A DNA stretch of 64,000 nt, from contig JAKFDL010000104.1 of the NCBI GenBank assembly GCA_036676175.1, positions 1-64,000 of the forward strand, written 5' to 3'. The notes beneath the pieces are model-generated. The model saw only the letters and a program-made list of their open reading frames with translations. It was not told the DNA's origin and searched no databases. This DNA is from Methylotenera_A sp036676175. GTDB taxonomy: Bacteria > Pseudomonadota > Gammaproteobacteria > Burkholderiales > Methylophilaceae. Shown here piece after piece: positions 43,673 to 52,522 of the stretch. Positions within the stretch are counted from its first letter, which is position 1. The number at the start of each line of letters is the position of its first letter. Position numbers and translations under genes: made by a program.

Positions 43673-44311
43673 ATGTACAAACACCCATTATTAGACCGCT
43701 ATAAAATGTCCCCGCAAGAGGCTCTAGATATTTTGGTTGAAGGCAATCAACGTTTTGTTAACAATCAAATCTCAAAAAAAGACTTCGAGTCTTTAATCCA
43801 TCTTACTAAAGACAAGCAGCATCCATTTACCTCTTTTTTAAGCTGCAGCGATTCACGCGCGCCAGTTGAAATGCTGTTTGATCAAGCTTTAGGTGATGTA
43901 TTTAGCGTGCGCTTGGCGGGCAACATTGCATCCGATAAAGGCATTGGCAGTTTAGAGTTTGCTAGCAAGTATCTGGGTTCTAAGTTGATCGTAGTGCTTG
44001 GACACACCAGTTGCGGCGCGGTAAAAGCGGCGTGCGATAACTTCAGGGAAGGGCATATCGGCGAAATCATCAATCACATTAGACCCGCGGTGCGCCAAGA
44101 GAAAACCGTGCTTGAATCGCGCGATTCTAATAATGAAGATTTTGTGGCAAAAGTGTGCGAGTTAAATGTAAAAGTGCAAATCAAGCAGATTATGCACAGT
44201 AGCGATATTATTGAAGACCTGCTGAACGAAAAGAAAATCGGTTTGATTGGCGGCGTTTACAATATATCTACCGGCCAGGTTAATTTCTTGCAAGATACCT
44301 TATTACTCTAA
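43673..44311 (+). CDS. Beta-class carbonic anhydrase
   Basis: Interconverts CO2 and bicarbonate. The 212-residue protein has the zinc site in LSCSDSRAPVE (Cys, with the Asp-Arg dyad) and in VLGHTSCGAVKAAC (His and Cys). The EAL-like DILVEGNQRFVNNQ N-terminus is typical of the family. A -10-like TATAAT at 43629-43634 lies 38 bp upstream without a convincing -35. The gene is convergent with fdx, the stops being 6 bp apart. Bicarbonate for the carboxylation steps of a C1-assimilating organism would be a plausible use. Confidence 0.93.
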   Translation: MYKHPLLDRYKMSPQEALDILVEGNQRFVNNQISKKDFESLIHLTKDKQHPFTSFLSCSDSRAPVEMLFDQALGDVFSVRLAGNIASDKGIGSLEFASKYLGSKLIVVLGHTSCGAVKAACDNFREGHIGEIINHIRPAVRQEKTVLESRDSNNEDFVAKVCELNVKVQIKQIMHSSDIIEDLLNEKKIGLIGGVYNISTGQVNFLQDTLLL

Positions 44312-44317
44312 ACTGTT

Positions 44318-44659
44318 CTAGCGGTGGCCTTCTTTAGCCATGTTGATACTGTATTTTGGGATTTCCACTACAAGGTCCTCGGTACCAATAATCGCCTGAC
44401 AAGATAAGCGTGATTGCGGCTCCAAACCCCACGCTTTATCCAGTAAGTCATCCTCTGTGTCGTCAGATGCTTCCAGTGATTTAAAGCCTTCGCGAATGAT
44501 CACATGGCAGGTGGTGCAAGCGCAAGCCATGTCGCAGGCGTGATCGATATCAATCTCGTTCTTTAATAAAGTTTCGCAGATTGAGTCACCTGTTTTCCCC
44601 TCAATGGCAGCACCATCGGGGCAGAGTTCAACGTGTGGTAATACAATAATTTGTGGCAT
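44318..44659 (-). CDS. fdx: ISC-type [2Fe-2S] ferredoxin
   Basis: Supplies electrons during iron-sulfur cluster assembly. The 113 residues carry the adrenodoxin-type cluster ligands in HACDMACACTTCHVI plus a later Cys in LSCQAI. The upstream GDSICETLLKNEIDIDHAC is typical of Isc Fdx. It is the last gene of the iscR-fdx run, 23 bp after hscA. No iscX gene follows; a convergent carbonic anhydrase gene comes next. Confidence 0.96.
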   Translation of the reverse strand: MPQIIVLPHVELCPDGAAIEGKTGDSICETLLKNEIDIDHACDMACACTTCHVIIREGFKSLEASDDTEDDLLDKAWGLEPQSRLSCQAIIGTEDLVVEIPKYSINMAKEGHR

Positions 44660-44682
44660 AAGTTTATTCTTTAACTTGTTCT

Positions 44683-46575
44683 TTATATTTCGATTGAATC
44701 TAAATTTTTACCTGAAAGTGCACGGTGCACGCCAGCATCCATGCGCCTCGCAGCAAAGTCCTCGGTTGCAGCATTTAAATCTTCTGTGGCTTTAATAATG
44801 CTGTCTGTATTAACATCGCCAGGAATATTGGTCTGCTGGGTTAAATTTATAAGCGCATCTATTTTAGCTTTAATTTGTTGTTTTTCTTGCTTATTTAATA
44901 AGTCGCCGTCTTTTTCAAGCGCATTCTTAATCGCTTCCAGCAAACTTTCTGCGTCTACTTTTGCTTCGGCTAACGCACGCGCTTGTTTGTCAGCCTCTGC
45001 CGCGCTAAAGCCGCTTTTTAGCATGGCCAAAATTTGTTCTTCACTTAAACCATAACTTGGTTTGACTACAATATTCGCTTCCACATTGCTGGCTATTTCG
45101 CGTGCCGAAACACTCAGCAAGCCATCTGCATCTACAGTAAATGTCACGCGAATACGCGCCGCACCAGCCACCATTGGCGGAATGTCACGTAACTCAAATT
45201 GGGCGAGTGAGCGGCAATCACTCACTAACTCACGTTCGCCCTGCACCACATGAATGCTCATGGCGGTCTGGCCATCTTTAAAAGTGGTGAATTCCTGCGC
45301 TCGCGCAATCGGCAAAGTAGCGTTGCGCGGGATGATTTTTTCTACCAAACCGCCCATAGTTTCTAGGCCAAGCGACAACGGAATCACATCCAGCAGTAGC
45401 AAGTCTGCATCACTTTTGTTGCCTGCCAAAGTGTTGGCTTGTATCGCAGCGCCTAAAGCGACGATTTTATCGGGATCTAAATTAGTCAGTGGTGATTGCT
45501 TGAAAAAATCAGCGACCGCTAAACGAATTTGCGGCATGCGCGTGGCGCCGCCTACCAGTACCACGCCTTTAATATCTTCGACATTTAAGCTGGCATCACG
45601 TAACGCTTTTTTAGTCGGGTTGAGGGTCTTAATCACTAACGTTTGCGTCAACTCATTAAACTGCTTGGTACTTAAGGTAAGGTTAATCAATTCACCCGTG
45701 CTTAACATGCTGGTAATTTGTGCATTGGTGTGGTCGGTTAACCATTCCTTGGCTTCGCGCGCTTTGGTTAGCAGTAAGCGTGTATCCTGCGCATTCACTG
45801 GCTTGCATTTACTCTGCTCGAGTATCCAGCAGAAAATGCGGCGGTCGAAATCATCCCCTCCTAGCGCGCTGTCGCCATTGGTGGCGAGTACCTCAAATAC
45901 ACCTTTTGATAACTTCAAAATACTAATGTCAAAAGTCCCGCCGCCTAAGTCATAAATGACATAAGTGCCCTCAGCGGCATTGTCTAAACCGTAAGCGACC
46001 GCAGCAGCAGTAGGTTCATTTAGCAAACGCAATACGTTCAAACCTGCCAAGCGCGCAGCATCTTTTGTGGCTTGACGTTGAGCGTCATCAAAGTAAGCGG
46101 GGACGGTGATTACCGCACCCACCAACTCGCCACCCAGTGATTTTTCTGCACGGTTTTTAAGTGCTTTTAAAATTTCTGCAGAGATTTCAACAGGACTTTT
46201 AATGCCAGCGCGGGTTTCAATTTGCAGCATTTCGCCAGATTCGGTTTTTGTCTCGACAAAGTGATAGGGTTGTAACGAAGCATCAATATCCTTTAGGCCG
46301 CGCCCCATAAAGCGTTTGGTAGAAACTATCGTATTGGCCGGGTCTTGGCTTTGTGCAGCTTGTGCGCTATACCCTACGTCTATATTGCCATCTGGCAAAT
46401 AACGTACTACGCTGGGTAACAGGGCATGACCATCATCATCGACCAAAACACTGCTTAAACCACTACGCACGGTTGCGACTAGCGAGTTAGTGGTGCCTAA
46501 ATCAATGCCCACAGCAAGTTTGTGTTGATGGGGTGCGGCAGATTGGCCAGGTTCGGATATTTGGAGGAGTGCCAT
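44683..46575 (-). CDS. hscA: Hsp70-type chaperone HscA
   Basis: Specialised Hsp70 that helps release Fe-S clusters from IscU. The 630 residues have the nucleotide-binding domain (VGIDLGTTNSLVATV, LLNEPTAAAVAYGLD, VIYDLGGGTFDISIL, VVLVGGATRMPQIR) and a substrate-binding domain from about residue 390 (LDVIPLSLGLETMGG). The length is close to Escherichia coli HscA (616). It lies 16 bp after hscB, which encodes its J-protein partner. Confidence 0.97.
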   Translation of the reverse strand: MALLQISEPGQSAAPHQHKLAVGIDLGTTNSLVATVRSGLSSVLVDDDGHALLPSVVRYLPDGNIDVGYSAQAAQSQDPANTIVSTKRFMGRGLKDIDASLQPYHFVETKTESGEMLQIETRAGIKSPVEISAEILKALKNRAEKSLGGELVGAVITVPAYFDDAQRQATKDAARLAGLNVLRLLNEPTAAAVAYGLDNAAEGTYVIYDLGGGTFDISILKLSKGVFEVLATNGDSALGGDDFDRRIFCWILEQSKCKPVNAQDTRLLLTKAREAKEWLTDHTNAQITSMLSTGELINLTLSTKQFNELTQTLVIKTLNPTKKALRDASLNVEDIKGVVLVGGATRMPQIRLAVADFFKQSPLTNLDPDKIVALGAAIQANTLAGNKSDADLLLLDVIPLSLGLETMGGLVEKIIPRNATLPIARAQEFTTFKDGQTAMSIHVVQGERELVSDCRSLAQFELRDIPPMVAGAARIRVTFTVDADGLLSVSAREIASNVEANIVVKPSYGLSEEQILAMLKSGFSAAEADKQARALAEAKVDAESLLEAIKNALEKDGDLLNKQEKQQIKAKIDALINLTQQTNIPGDVNTDSIIKATEDLNAATEDFAARRMDAGVHRALSGKNLDSIEI

Positions 46576-46591
46576 TTATTGCGCTTTTTAA

Positions 46592-47101
46592 TTAGTCTAA
46601 TTTTTCAATCGATTTCACAATATCAGCGCGTACTTTATCCATAAAAATCAGTTTACGCGTGTTATCGGTGGCTTCATTTAAATGATTGTGTTGGAATTGG
46701 TTTTTCAAGTTTTCTTGTAAATCTTTACCAGCACTGCCAATTTCGTCCAGCAAGTTTTCCAACATGGAAACATCACCAGCGTCTTCTGCATCTTCAATCG
46801 CTTCACGCCACTCCATTTGCTGCATTAAAAAATCGGCAGGCATTTGGTTGTTCTTTTCGTCTACGGCGGTAATACCTTGCAGGCTCAATAAATAAGCGGC
46901 GCGTAGGCCGGGTGATTTTAGCGTTTGGTAGGCCTCGTTTGCCATGGTTGCAGTTTGCATTGAGGCTAGTTTTTCTGTGGGGGAAGCGGATACAAAGCGG
47001 TCTGGATGCGACTCAGATTGTATTTTTCGGTAATTACTTTCTAAAGTTGCTACATCCAGGCTAAAGGTTTGGGGCAGTTTAAATAGCTCGAAGTAATTCA
47101 T
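46592..47101 (-). CDS. hscB: Fe-S assembly co-chaperone HscB
   Basis: J-domain protein that brings IscU to HscA. I use ATG 47099-47101 (MNYFELFKLPQTFSLDVATL), giving 169 residues; the frame is open to 47146 but that would overlap iscA. The J domain contains the HPD motif (SESHPDRFV), and a C-terminal helical bundle binds IscU. It is 14 bp after iscA in the operon. Confidence 0.96.
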   Translation of the reverse strand: MNYFELFKLPQTFSLDVATLESNYRKIQSESHPDRFVSASPTEKLASMQTATMANEAYQTLKSPGLRAAYLLSLQGITAVDEKNNQMPADFLMQQMEWREAIEDAEDAGDVSMLENLLDEIGSAGKDLQENLKNQFQHNHLNEATDNTRKLIFMDKVRADIVKSIEKLD

Positions 47102-47115
47102 ATTGTGCAAAGAAA

Positions 47116-47439
47116 TTAAACAGTGAAACTTTCTCCGCAGCCACACTCATCTTTCACATTCGGGTTATTGAACTTAAAGCCTTCGTTCAAGCCTTCCTTG
47201 GTGAAGTCGAGCTCGGTGCCATCAATGTAGGCTAAGCTTTTCGGATCAACAATCACTTTTACGCCGTGGCTTTCAAACGCCATGTCTTCAGGGTTTAAAT
47301 CATCCACAAACTCAAGCGTGTAGGCCATGCCAGAACAGCCTGTAGTTTTAACGCCCAAGCGCAAGCCAATCCCTTTGCCTCTGTTGCTCAGGAATTTTTC
47401 GACACGGTTTGCTGCAGTTTCAGTTAAGGTGATCGCCAT
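47116..47439 (-). CDS. iscA: A-type Fe-S carrier IscA
   Basis: Binds iron or Fe-S clusters and delivers them to apo-proteins. The 107-residue protein has the three conserved Cys: one in TTGCSGMAYTLEF and two in DECGCGESF at the C-terminus. It starts 3 bp after iscU, indicating close coupling, and is 14 bp before hscB. Confidence 0.97.
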   Translation of the reverse strand: MAITLTETAANRVEKFLSNRGKGIGLRLGVKTTGCSGMAYTLEFVDDLNPEDMAFESHGVKVIVDPKSLAYIDGTELDFTKEGLNEGFKFNNPNVKDECGCGESFTV

Positions 47440-47442
47440 CTT

Positions 47443-47838
47443 TTAAACAGTTGCCTTTGCCAATTGCTTTGCTTTAATGTCCGCTACCGCCGCTTTAATT
47501 GCATCTTCTGCCAATACTGAGCAATGAATTTTAACTGGCGGCAAAGCCAATTCTTCCGCGATTGCAGAATTTTTAATCGCATAAGCTTCGTCTACCGTTT
47601 TGCCTTTTAACCACTCGGTAACCAATGAGCTAGAGGCAATGGCTGAACCACAACCATAGGTTTTGAACTTGGCGTCTTCAATAATGCCGTTATCATTGAC
47701 CTTAATCATCAATTTCATTACGTCGCCGCAAGCAGGTGCGCCAACCATGCCGGTGCCTACGTTAGGGTCGTTTTTATCTAAACTGCCCACGTTACGCGGG
47801 TTTTCATAGTGGTCTAATACTTTGTCTGAATATGCCAT
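47443..47838 (-). CDS. iscU: Fe-S cluster scaffold IscU
   Basis: Scaffold on which [2Fe-2S] clusters are built from IscS sulfur. The 131 residues contain the three ligand Cys in GAPACGDVMKL, FKTYGCGSAIASSS and KIHCSVLAEDAI, plus the LPPVK motif recognised by HscA. It begins MAYSDKVLDHYENPRNVG, as in other IscU proteins. It is 35 bp after iscS and 3 bp before iscA. Confidence 0.98.
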   Translation of the reverse strand: MAYSDKVLDHYENPRNVGSLDKNDPNVGTGMVGAPACGDVMKLMIKVNDNGIIEDAKFKTYGCGSAIASSSLVTEWLKGKTVDEAYAIKNSAIAEELALPPVKIHCSVLAEDAIKAAVADIKAKQLAKATV

Positions 47839-47873
47839 TTTGTTGCTCCTTTACTGGTTTAACAACCAGTCAT

Positions 47874-49121
47874 CTAATGTGCAGCCCACTGCACTTTACT
47901 AATATCAATACCATCTTTAAACATCTCCCAAAGCGGAGACAATTCTCTTAACTTCTCAATCTTGTCTTTCAGCAATTTGATTGTGTAGTCCACATCAGCT
48001 TCAGTTGTAAAGCGGCCAATAGAAAAACGAATCGAGCTATGTGCAAGCTCATCACTGCGACCAAGTGCGCGTAGCACATAACTTGGCTCCAAGCTAGCCG
48101 AGGTACAGGCAGAGCCGCTAGAAACCGCAATGCCTTTTATCGCCATAATCAACGATTCGCCTTCTACATAATTGAAGCTAATGTTCAAGTTATGTGGAAT
48201 ACGATGCGCTAGATCACCATTCACATAGGTCTCTTCAATGTCTTGCAAGCCTGTAAGTAAGCGATCCCTGAGCATGCGGATACGTTCATTTTCACTCGCC
48301 ATCTCTTCACGTGCGATGCGGAACGCCTCGCCCATGCCTACGATTTGATGCGTTGCCAGTGTGCCGCTGCGCATACCACGCTCGTGGCCACCGCCGTGCA
48401 TTTGTGCTTCAATCCTGACTCTAGGTTTACGGCACACGTAGAGCGCACCAACCCCTTTTGGGCCATAAGTTTTATGCGCACTAAAGCTCATCAAATCTAC
48501 CGGTAAAGTGGCTAAATCAATTTTCACTTTACCTGTGGCTTGCGCAGCATCCACATGGAAAATCACACCAGCTTCGCGGCAAATATTGCCAATTGCTTCA
48601 ATGTCTTGAATCACGCCAATCTCGTTATTCACCAGCATCACAGATGCCAATACCGTATCGGGCTGGATGGCGGCTTTAAATTTAGCCAAGTCTACCAAGC
48701 CATCTGGCTCTGGTTCTATGTAAGTAGCAGTAAAGCCTTGGCGCTCAAGTTCGCGCACGGCATCGATAACCGCTTTATGCTCGGTGGCAATGGTAATAAT
48801 GTGCTTACCTTTAGTGGATGCATAAAAATTAGCTGCACCTTTAATTGCCAAGTTGTTTGATTCTGTTGCACCCGATGTCCAGACGATTTCACGTGGGTCT
48901 GCATTCACCAATTTGGCGACTTCTTCGCGTGCGTTCTCCACTGCTTTTTCAGCAGTCCAACCGTAAGGGTGGCTGCGAGATGCAGGGTTGCCATAATGTT
49001 CCGTCAGGTACGGAATCATTTTCTCAGCCACGCGAATATCTACAGGCGTGGTCGCAGAGTAATCTAAATAAATTGGTGGTCTTTCTGTTTGGTTCATATT
49101 TGCCATATTCGTACTATCCAT
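47874..49121 (-). CDS. iscS: Cysteine desulfurase IscS
   Basis: PLP enzyme that takes sulfur from cysteine for Fe-S clusters and thiolated tRNA. The 415-residue frame starts at 49121, but ATG codons at residues 6 and 9 are also possible; MNQTERPPIYLDYSATTPVD gives a length closer to the family (404). The PLP Lys is in FSAHKTYGPKGVGAL and the catalytic Cys in VSSGSACTSASLEPS. The long Cys loop and the length mark it as the housekeeping IscS, in contrast to the paralogue just upstream (17 bp gap). Confidence 0.96.
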   Translation of the reverse strand: MDSTNMANMNQTERPPIYLDYSATTPVDIRVAEKMIPYLTEHYGNPASRSHPYGWTAEKAVENAREEVAKLVNADPREIVWTSGATESNNLAIKGAANFYASTKGKHIITIATEHKAVIDAVRELERQGFTATYIEPEPDGLVDLAKFKAAIQPDTVLASVMLVNNEIGVIQDIEAIGNICREAGVIFHVDAAQATGKVKIDLATLPVDLMSFSAHKTYGPKGVGALYVCRKPRVRIEAQMHGGGHERGMRSGTLATHQIVGMGEAFRIAREEMASENERIRMLRDRLLTGLQDIEETYVNGDLAHRIPHNLNISFNYVEGESLIMAIKGIAVSSGSACTSASLEPSYVLRALGRSDELAHSSIRFSIGRFTTEADVDYTIKLLKDKIEKLRELSPLWEMFKDGIDISKVQWAAH

Positions 49122-49138
49122 ATTGCTACGTTTACTTT

Positions 49139-50284
49139 CTATGCGGCAACTGCCGTTAAATTTCTTAATCTAGTTAATTCTTGTTTAAGTGCCAATAAAA
49201 AATGCTCAACTTCTTGAATGGTATTGCTCAAGCCGAAACTTACCCTCACCGCACCACGTGCTAAATCTTCAGGCACGCCCATCGCAAGAAGCACATGGCT
49301 GGGCTCGGTACTGTCAGAAGAACAAGCCGAGCCGCTGGCGACTGCAAAGCCAGCTTTATCGAGTGCGGTCACCAATGTTTCACCTTCAATATTCTCAAAG
49401 GAAAAAAAGCTGGTATTCGCCACACGTAAGCTGTTATGTCCAAAAATAACAGCTTTTAATTTTGCTAGGCCAATTTCTAAATGGTCGCGCAAGTTAGCTG
49501 TGTGTACATCGAACGCACTTAGGTTCTTTATGGCTAAATCGCACGCTGCACCAAAACCGACAATAGCTGCGACATTTTCGGTGCCGCTACGCAGACCTCT
49601 TTCTTGCCCGCCGCCATAGAGCAGCGGTTGAATATCTATCCGTTTATCTAATACCAAGGCGCCTGCACCTAGCGGACCACCAATTTTGTGGCTAGAAACC
49701 GTCATCGCATGGACACCAAGCGCAAAAAAATCGACTGGAATCTTACCAAGCGCTTGCACCGCATCAGTGTGTACATAGGCTTTGTGTTCGCGCGCTATTT
49801 CTGCCACTTTGGTGATATTTTGAATCACCCCAGTTTCGTTATTCACTAACATGGCTGATACCAAATTAGTGGGGGCAAGCAATAACTTTTGCAAGTGCGC
49901 CAAGTTGATATTGCAATTACTATCTACATGAATGCTTTTTGCCTGCAAGCCATTAAATTGCATCGCTAGAGCAGGGCGTGATACACAAGGATGCTCAATG
50001 GCGCTGGTTAAAATCTGTCCTGTATCTAAATTGTTGCAAATACCGCGTACCGCAAAATTGTTTGCCTCGGTACCGCTGGCGGTAAATACAATCTGGTTGG
50101 CATATGCACCCACCGCATTGGCTACCTGTTCACGCGCATGTTCTACAGCAGCACGTGCAGTACGGCCATAAATATGACGACTTGTGGCATTGCCATGTTG
50201 ATTAACCATAAACGGCAGCATCGCTTCCAACACCTCAGTTTTAAGCGCAGTTGTACTATTGTGGTCAAGGTATGCAGTTGTCAT
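49139..50284 (-). CDS. Second cysteine desulfurase (NifS/IscS-like paralogue)
   Basis: A 381-residue class V aminotransferase-fold cysteine desulfurase, between iscR and iscS. I use ATG 50282-50284 (MTTAYLDHNSTTALKTEVLE); the frame is open to 50323 inside iscR. The PLP Lys is in VSSHKIGGPLGAGAL and the catalytic Cys in VASGSACSSDSTEPSHVL. Sequence around these sites is NifS-like (DHNSTT, GTEANNFA) and clearly diverged from the adjacent IscS. It starts 2 bp after the iscR stop. Either a partially redundant sulfur donor or one with a dedicated acceptor is possible. Confidence 0.92.
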   Translation of the reverse strand: MTTAYLDHNSTTALKTEVLEAMLPFMVNQHGNATSRHIYGRTARAAVEHAREQVANAVGAYANQIVFTASGTEANNFAVRGICNNLDTGQILTSAIEHPCVSRPALAMQFNGLQAKSIHVDSNCNINLAHLQKLLLAPTNLVSAMLVNNETGVIQNITKVAEIAREHKAYVHTDAVQALGKIPVDFFALGVHAMTVSSHKIGGPLGAGALVLDKRIDIQPLLYGGGQERGLRSGTENVAAIVGFGAACDLAIKNLSAFDVHTANLRDHLEIGLAKLKAVIFGHNSLRVANTSFFSFENIEGETLVTALDKAGFAVASGSACSSDSTEPSHVLLAMGVPEDLARGAVRVSFGLSNTIQEVEHFLLALKQELTRLRNLTAVAA

Positions 50285-50286
50285 AA

Positions 50287-50775
50287 TTAAGCGGTCGCCT
50301 CCACAGATGCGGGCGCAGCGCATGTTCTGCGCGGTGTAAATACCAATTGACTGGTGTTACCGGCATCATTTTGACGTTTATTTTCAACCATATCTGCCAG
50401 CGTCACACCGGATAAATAATCTAAAATTTTAACGTTAAGCGATGCCCATAAGTCATGCGTCATGCAGCGACCTTCATCGTGACAGTTCTCTTGCCCGCCG
50501 CACTGGGTAGCATCAATCAACTCATCCACCGCGGTAATAATGTGTGAAACGGAAATTTCGTGGTGCGGCTTGGCGACACGGTAACCGCCGCCTGGACCGC
50601 GTACACTCGTCACCAAGCCTTGGCGACGCAAACGGCTAAATAATTGCTCTAGATATGAAAGCGAGATAGCTTGACGCTCGCTAATTCCAGCGAGCGTGAC
50701 AGGCTTATCGGCCTCGTTTAAAGCGAGATCCAGCATTGCAGTCACAGCAAAACGGCCTTTAGTAGTCAGTCTCAT
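50287..50775 (-). CDS. iscR: Fe-S cluster-sensing repressor IscR
   Basis: Rrf2-family regulator of Fe-S biogenesis. The 162 residues include the winged helix (MRLTTKGRFAVTAMLDLALN, LSYLEQLFSRLRRQGLV, VRGPGGGYRVA) and the three cluster-ligand Cys in QCGGQENCHDEGRCMTHDLW. A type 1 operator matching the IscR consensus lies 18-42 bp upstream, so the [2Fe-2S] form should repress its own operon. The C-terminal end is Ala/Pro-rich. The gene heads iscR-nifS-iscS-iscU-iscA-hscB-hscA-fdx. Confidence 0.97.
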   Translation of the reverse strand: MRLTTKGRFAVTAMLDLALNEADKPVTLAGISERQAISLSYLEQLFSRLRRQGLVTSVRGPGGGYRVAKPHHEISVSHIITAVDELIDATQCGGQENCHDEGRCMTHDLWASLNVKILDYLSGVTLADMVENKRQNDAGNTSQLVFTPRRTCAAPASVEATA

Positions 50776-50792
50776 AAGGGGTCTATTCTATA

Positions 50793-50817
50793 ATAACCTA
50801 CTAATTTAGTCAATTAT
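50793..50817 (-). promoter_or_regulatory. Type 1 IscR operator before iscR
   Basis: On the minus strand the 25-bp site reads ATAATTGACT-AAATT-AGTAGGTTAT. It matches the type 1 consensus ATASYYGACTRWWWYAGTCRRSTAT at nearly all positions and ends 18 bp before the iscR ATG. Confidence 0.8.
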
Positions 50818-50836
50818 TAACCAAATTTGGTTCAAG

Positions 50837-51625
50837 TTATTTTTTGGCAGTTTTAGCTACTTTCGAATTGGATTTTGCTGGCGGTTTTGCTATAGGTTTT
50901 TTAGTCGCGAAAGCAACTGCAACGTCGCTGTCCGCCGCAGTAATATCAGCTAGCTGGTTTTGTAGCAAGTGAATTGCTGTATCTTGTTTTTCAGCATGGT
51001 GCATCAGGTCGTGGATGATTTTGTTTAGCACTTCTGGATTTAACGCATCATTTTCATCACCACCTACCGCGTAGGCGCTAAATTTAGCTTTTTGGGCATC
51101 AGCTTTAGCTTTTTCTTCCTCTAGAATGCGCGCAGGAATGCCGACTGCCGTGGCGTTTTCCGGTACATCTTTTACGACTACGGCATTAGAGCCGATTTTT
51201 GCATTTTTGCCGATGGTAATGGGACCGAGTACTTTTGCGCCCGCACCAATCACCACGCCTTGCTCTAAAGTGGGATGGCGTTTGCCTTTGTTCCAAGACG
51301 TACCGCCTAAGGTAACCCCATGATATAACGTACAGTCATCACCCACTATTGCGGTTTCCCCAATGACTACACCCATGCCGTGATCGATGAATACACGGTG
51401 GCCAATGGTGGCCCCTGGGTGAATCTCTATCCCTGTAAAAAAACGCCCTATGTGTGAGAATAATCGCCCAAGCCAGTAAAATTTTGCTTTCCATAACCAG
51501 TGACTAAAACGATGCATAATCAGTGCATGCACACCAGGATAAGTGGTGAGAATTTCAAAATGCGTGCGTGCCGCCGGATCGCGGTCAAAAACGATAGAAA
51601 TGTCTTCTTTTAAGTGATTAAACAT
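50837..51625 (-). CDS. cysE: Serine O-acetyltransferase
   Basis: Makes O-acetylserine, the carbon precursor of cysteine. The 262 residues have an N-terminal helical domain (short, EpsC-like), then left-handed beta-helix hexapeptide repeats from about residue 65 (IEIHPGATIGHRVFIDHGMG, then VVIGETAIVGDDCTLYHGVT) with the catalytic HG pairs, GGTSWNKGKRHPTL and VVVKDVPENATAVG. A basic Lys/Ala tail (KPPAKSNSKVAKTAKK) is unusual. It lies 61 bp before iscR, and an IscR-like site lies 48-72 bp before its start; cysE beside iscR is also known in Azotobacter. Confidence 0.95.
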   Translation of the reverse strand: MFNHLKEDISIVFDRDPAARTHFEILTTYPGVHALIMHRFSHWLWKAKFYWLGRLFSHIGRFFTGIEIHPGATIGHRVFIDHGMGVVIGETAIVGDDCTLYHGVTLGGTSWNKGKRHPTLEQGVVIGAGAKVLGPITIGKNAKIGSNAVVVKDVPENATAVGIPARILEEEKAKADAQKAKFSAYAVGGDENDALNPEVLNKIIHDLMHHAEKQDTAIHLLQNQLADITAADSDVAVAFATKKPIAKPPAKSNSKVAKTAKK

Positions 51626-51672
51626 AGCGGTTGGCGCATTTAATTAAAAATGTCATTATGCCACAAAAAATA

Positions 51673-51697
51673 ATTGTTGACTAATTTAGTAGGTTTA
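51673..51697 (-). promoter_or_regulatory. Second IscR-like operator, before cysE
   Basis: The plus strand reads ATTGTTGACT-AATTT-AGTAGGTTTA. It keeps the GACT/AGT core and the AT spacer of a type 1 site and differs mainly at the ends. It lies between trmJ and cysE, 48-72 bp before the cysE ATG. Confidence 0.6.
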
Positions 51698-51707
51698 ATG
51701 AGTTTGC

Positions 51708-52460
51708 TTAATATTTATTGTGTTTCCTAGGTTCTAGCGTAAGTGTAAGCACACCACGCAAGAGATTCACTTCTTCTTTTTCTAGTCGAGCACGAGAGTA
51801 TAAACGCCGCATACGCTCGAACAGTTTTTTGGGTGCGTTCGGATTCAAATAACCAATGTGCAATAGCGTTTCTTCTAAATGTGCATAAAAACGTTCTAGC
51901 TCGTCATTGGTTGCAAGCGCTTCGCTAGAAGGCGTATCGATATTACCTTGCAGAGCGCGCATTCTCAACTCGTAACACACTAGTTGCACTGCCATGGCCA
52001 AGTTCAGCGATGAATATTCTGGGTTAGCTGGAATCATCGCCAGTAATTGACAGCAATCCAGTTCAGCATTGGTAAGGCCGCTCATTTCTGTACCAAATAC
52101 AAAGGCAACCGGCTGGCTGGGCGCTATATTACTCGCCTGCAGGGCAGCTTCGCGTGCGTTCACCGTTTCATGACTCAAATAGCGTTTGCGTGCACTTAAA
52201 CCAATAGCAAAAGCACAGCCTACCAAGGCTTCAGATAAGGTTTGTGTGACAATCGCGTTATCAAGCACATCATCTGCGCCTGCTGCCATGGCTGTGGCCT
52301 GAGCATTGGGATATTTATCTGGCTGCACCAGATATAAGTTTTTGAACCCCATGGTCTTCATGGCGCGTGCGGTTGAACCTATATTGCCTGGATGACTGGT
52401 TTGGCAAAGTACGATGCGGATATTATCGAAAATAGTGCTTTTAATATTTGGCTGTGACAA
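51708..52460 (-). CDS. trmJ: tRNA (cytidine/uridine-2'-O-)-methyltransferase TrmJ
   Basis: SPOUT-class methyltransferase that modifies position 32 of tRNA. The 250 residues contain the N-terminal RIVLCQTSHPGNIGSTARAM with KTMGFKNLYLVQP, the SAM-binding knot VAFVFGTEMSGLTNAEL and IPANPEYSSLNLAMAVQLVCYE. The C-terminal helical tail (about 160-245) matches TrmJ length. It is upstream of cysE, often found in the trmJ-cysE-iscR order, and divergent from suhB. Confidence 0.95.
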   Translation of the reverse strand: MSQPNIKSTIFDNIRIVLCQTSHPGNIGSTARAMKTMGFKNLYLVQPDKYPNAQATAMAAGADDVLDNAIVTQTLSEALVGCAFAIGLSARKRYLSHETVNAREAALQASNIAPSQPVAFVFGTEMSGLTNAELDCCQLLAMIPANPEYSSLNLAMAVQLVCYELRMRALQGNIDTPSSEALATNDELERFYAHLEETLLHIGYLNPNAPKKLFERMRRLYSRARLEKEEVNLLRGVLTLTLEPRKHNKY

Positions 52461-52522
52461 TTTGGGGTTACGCCTATTAGTGCTAAAATAGCATTTTAAC
52501 AGCTCTTTAAGAAATTTAAGTC

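Noticed and set aside
45254..45955. 233-codon open frame antisense to hscA
   Set aside because: Ser/Ala/Leu-rich shadow of the HscA substrate-binding and ATPase region; no independent signals.
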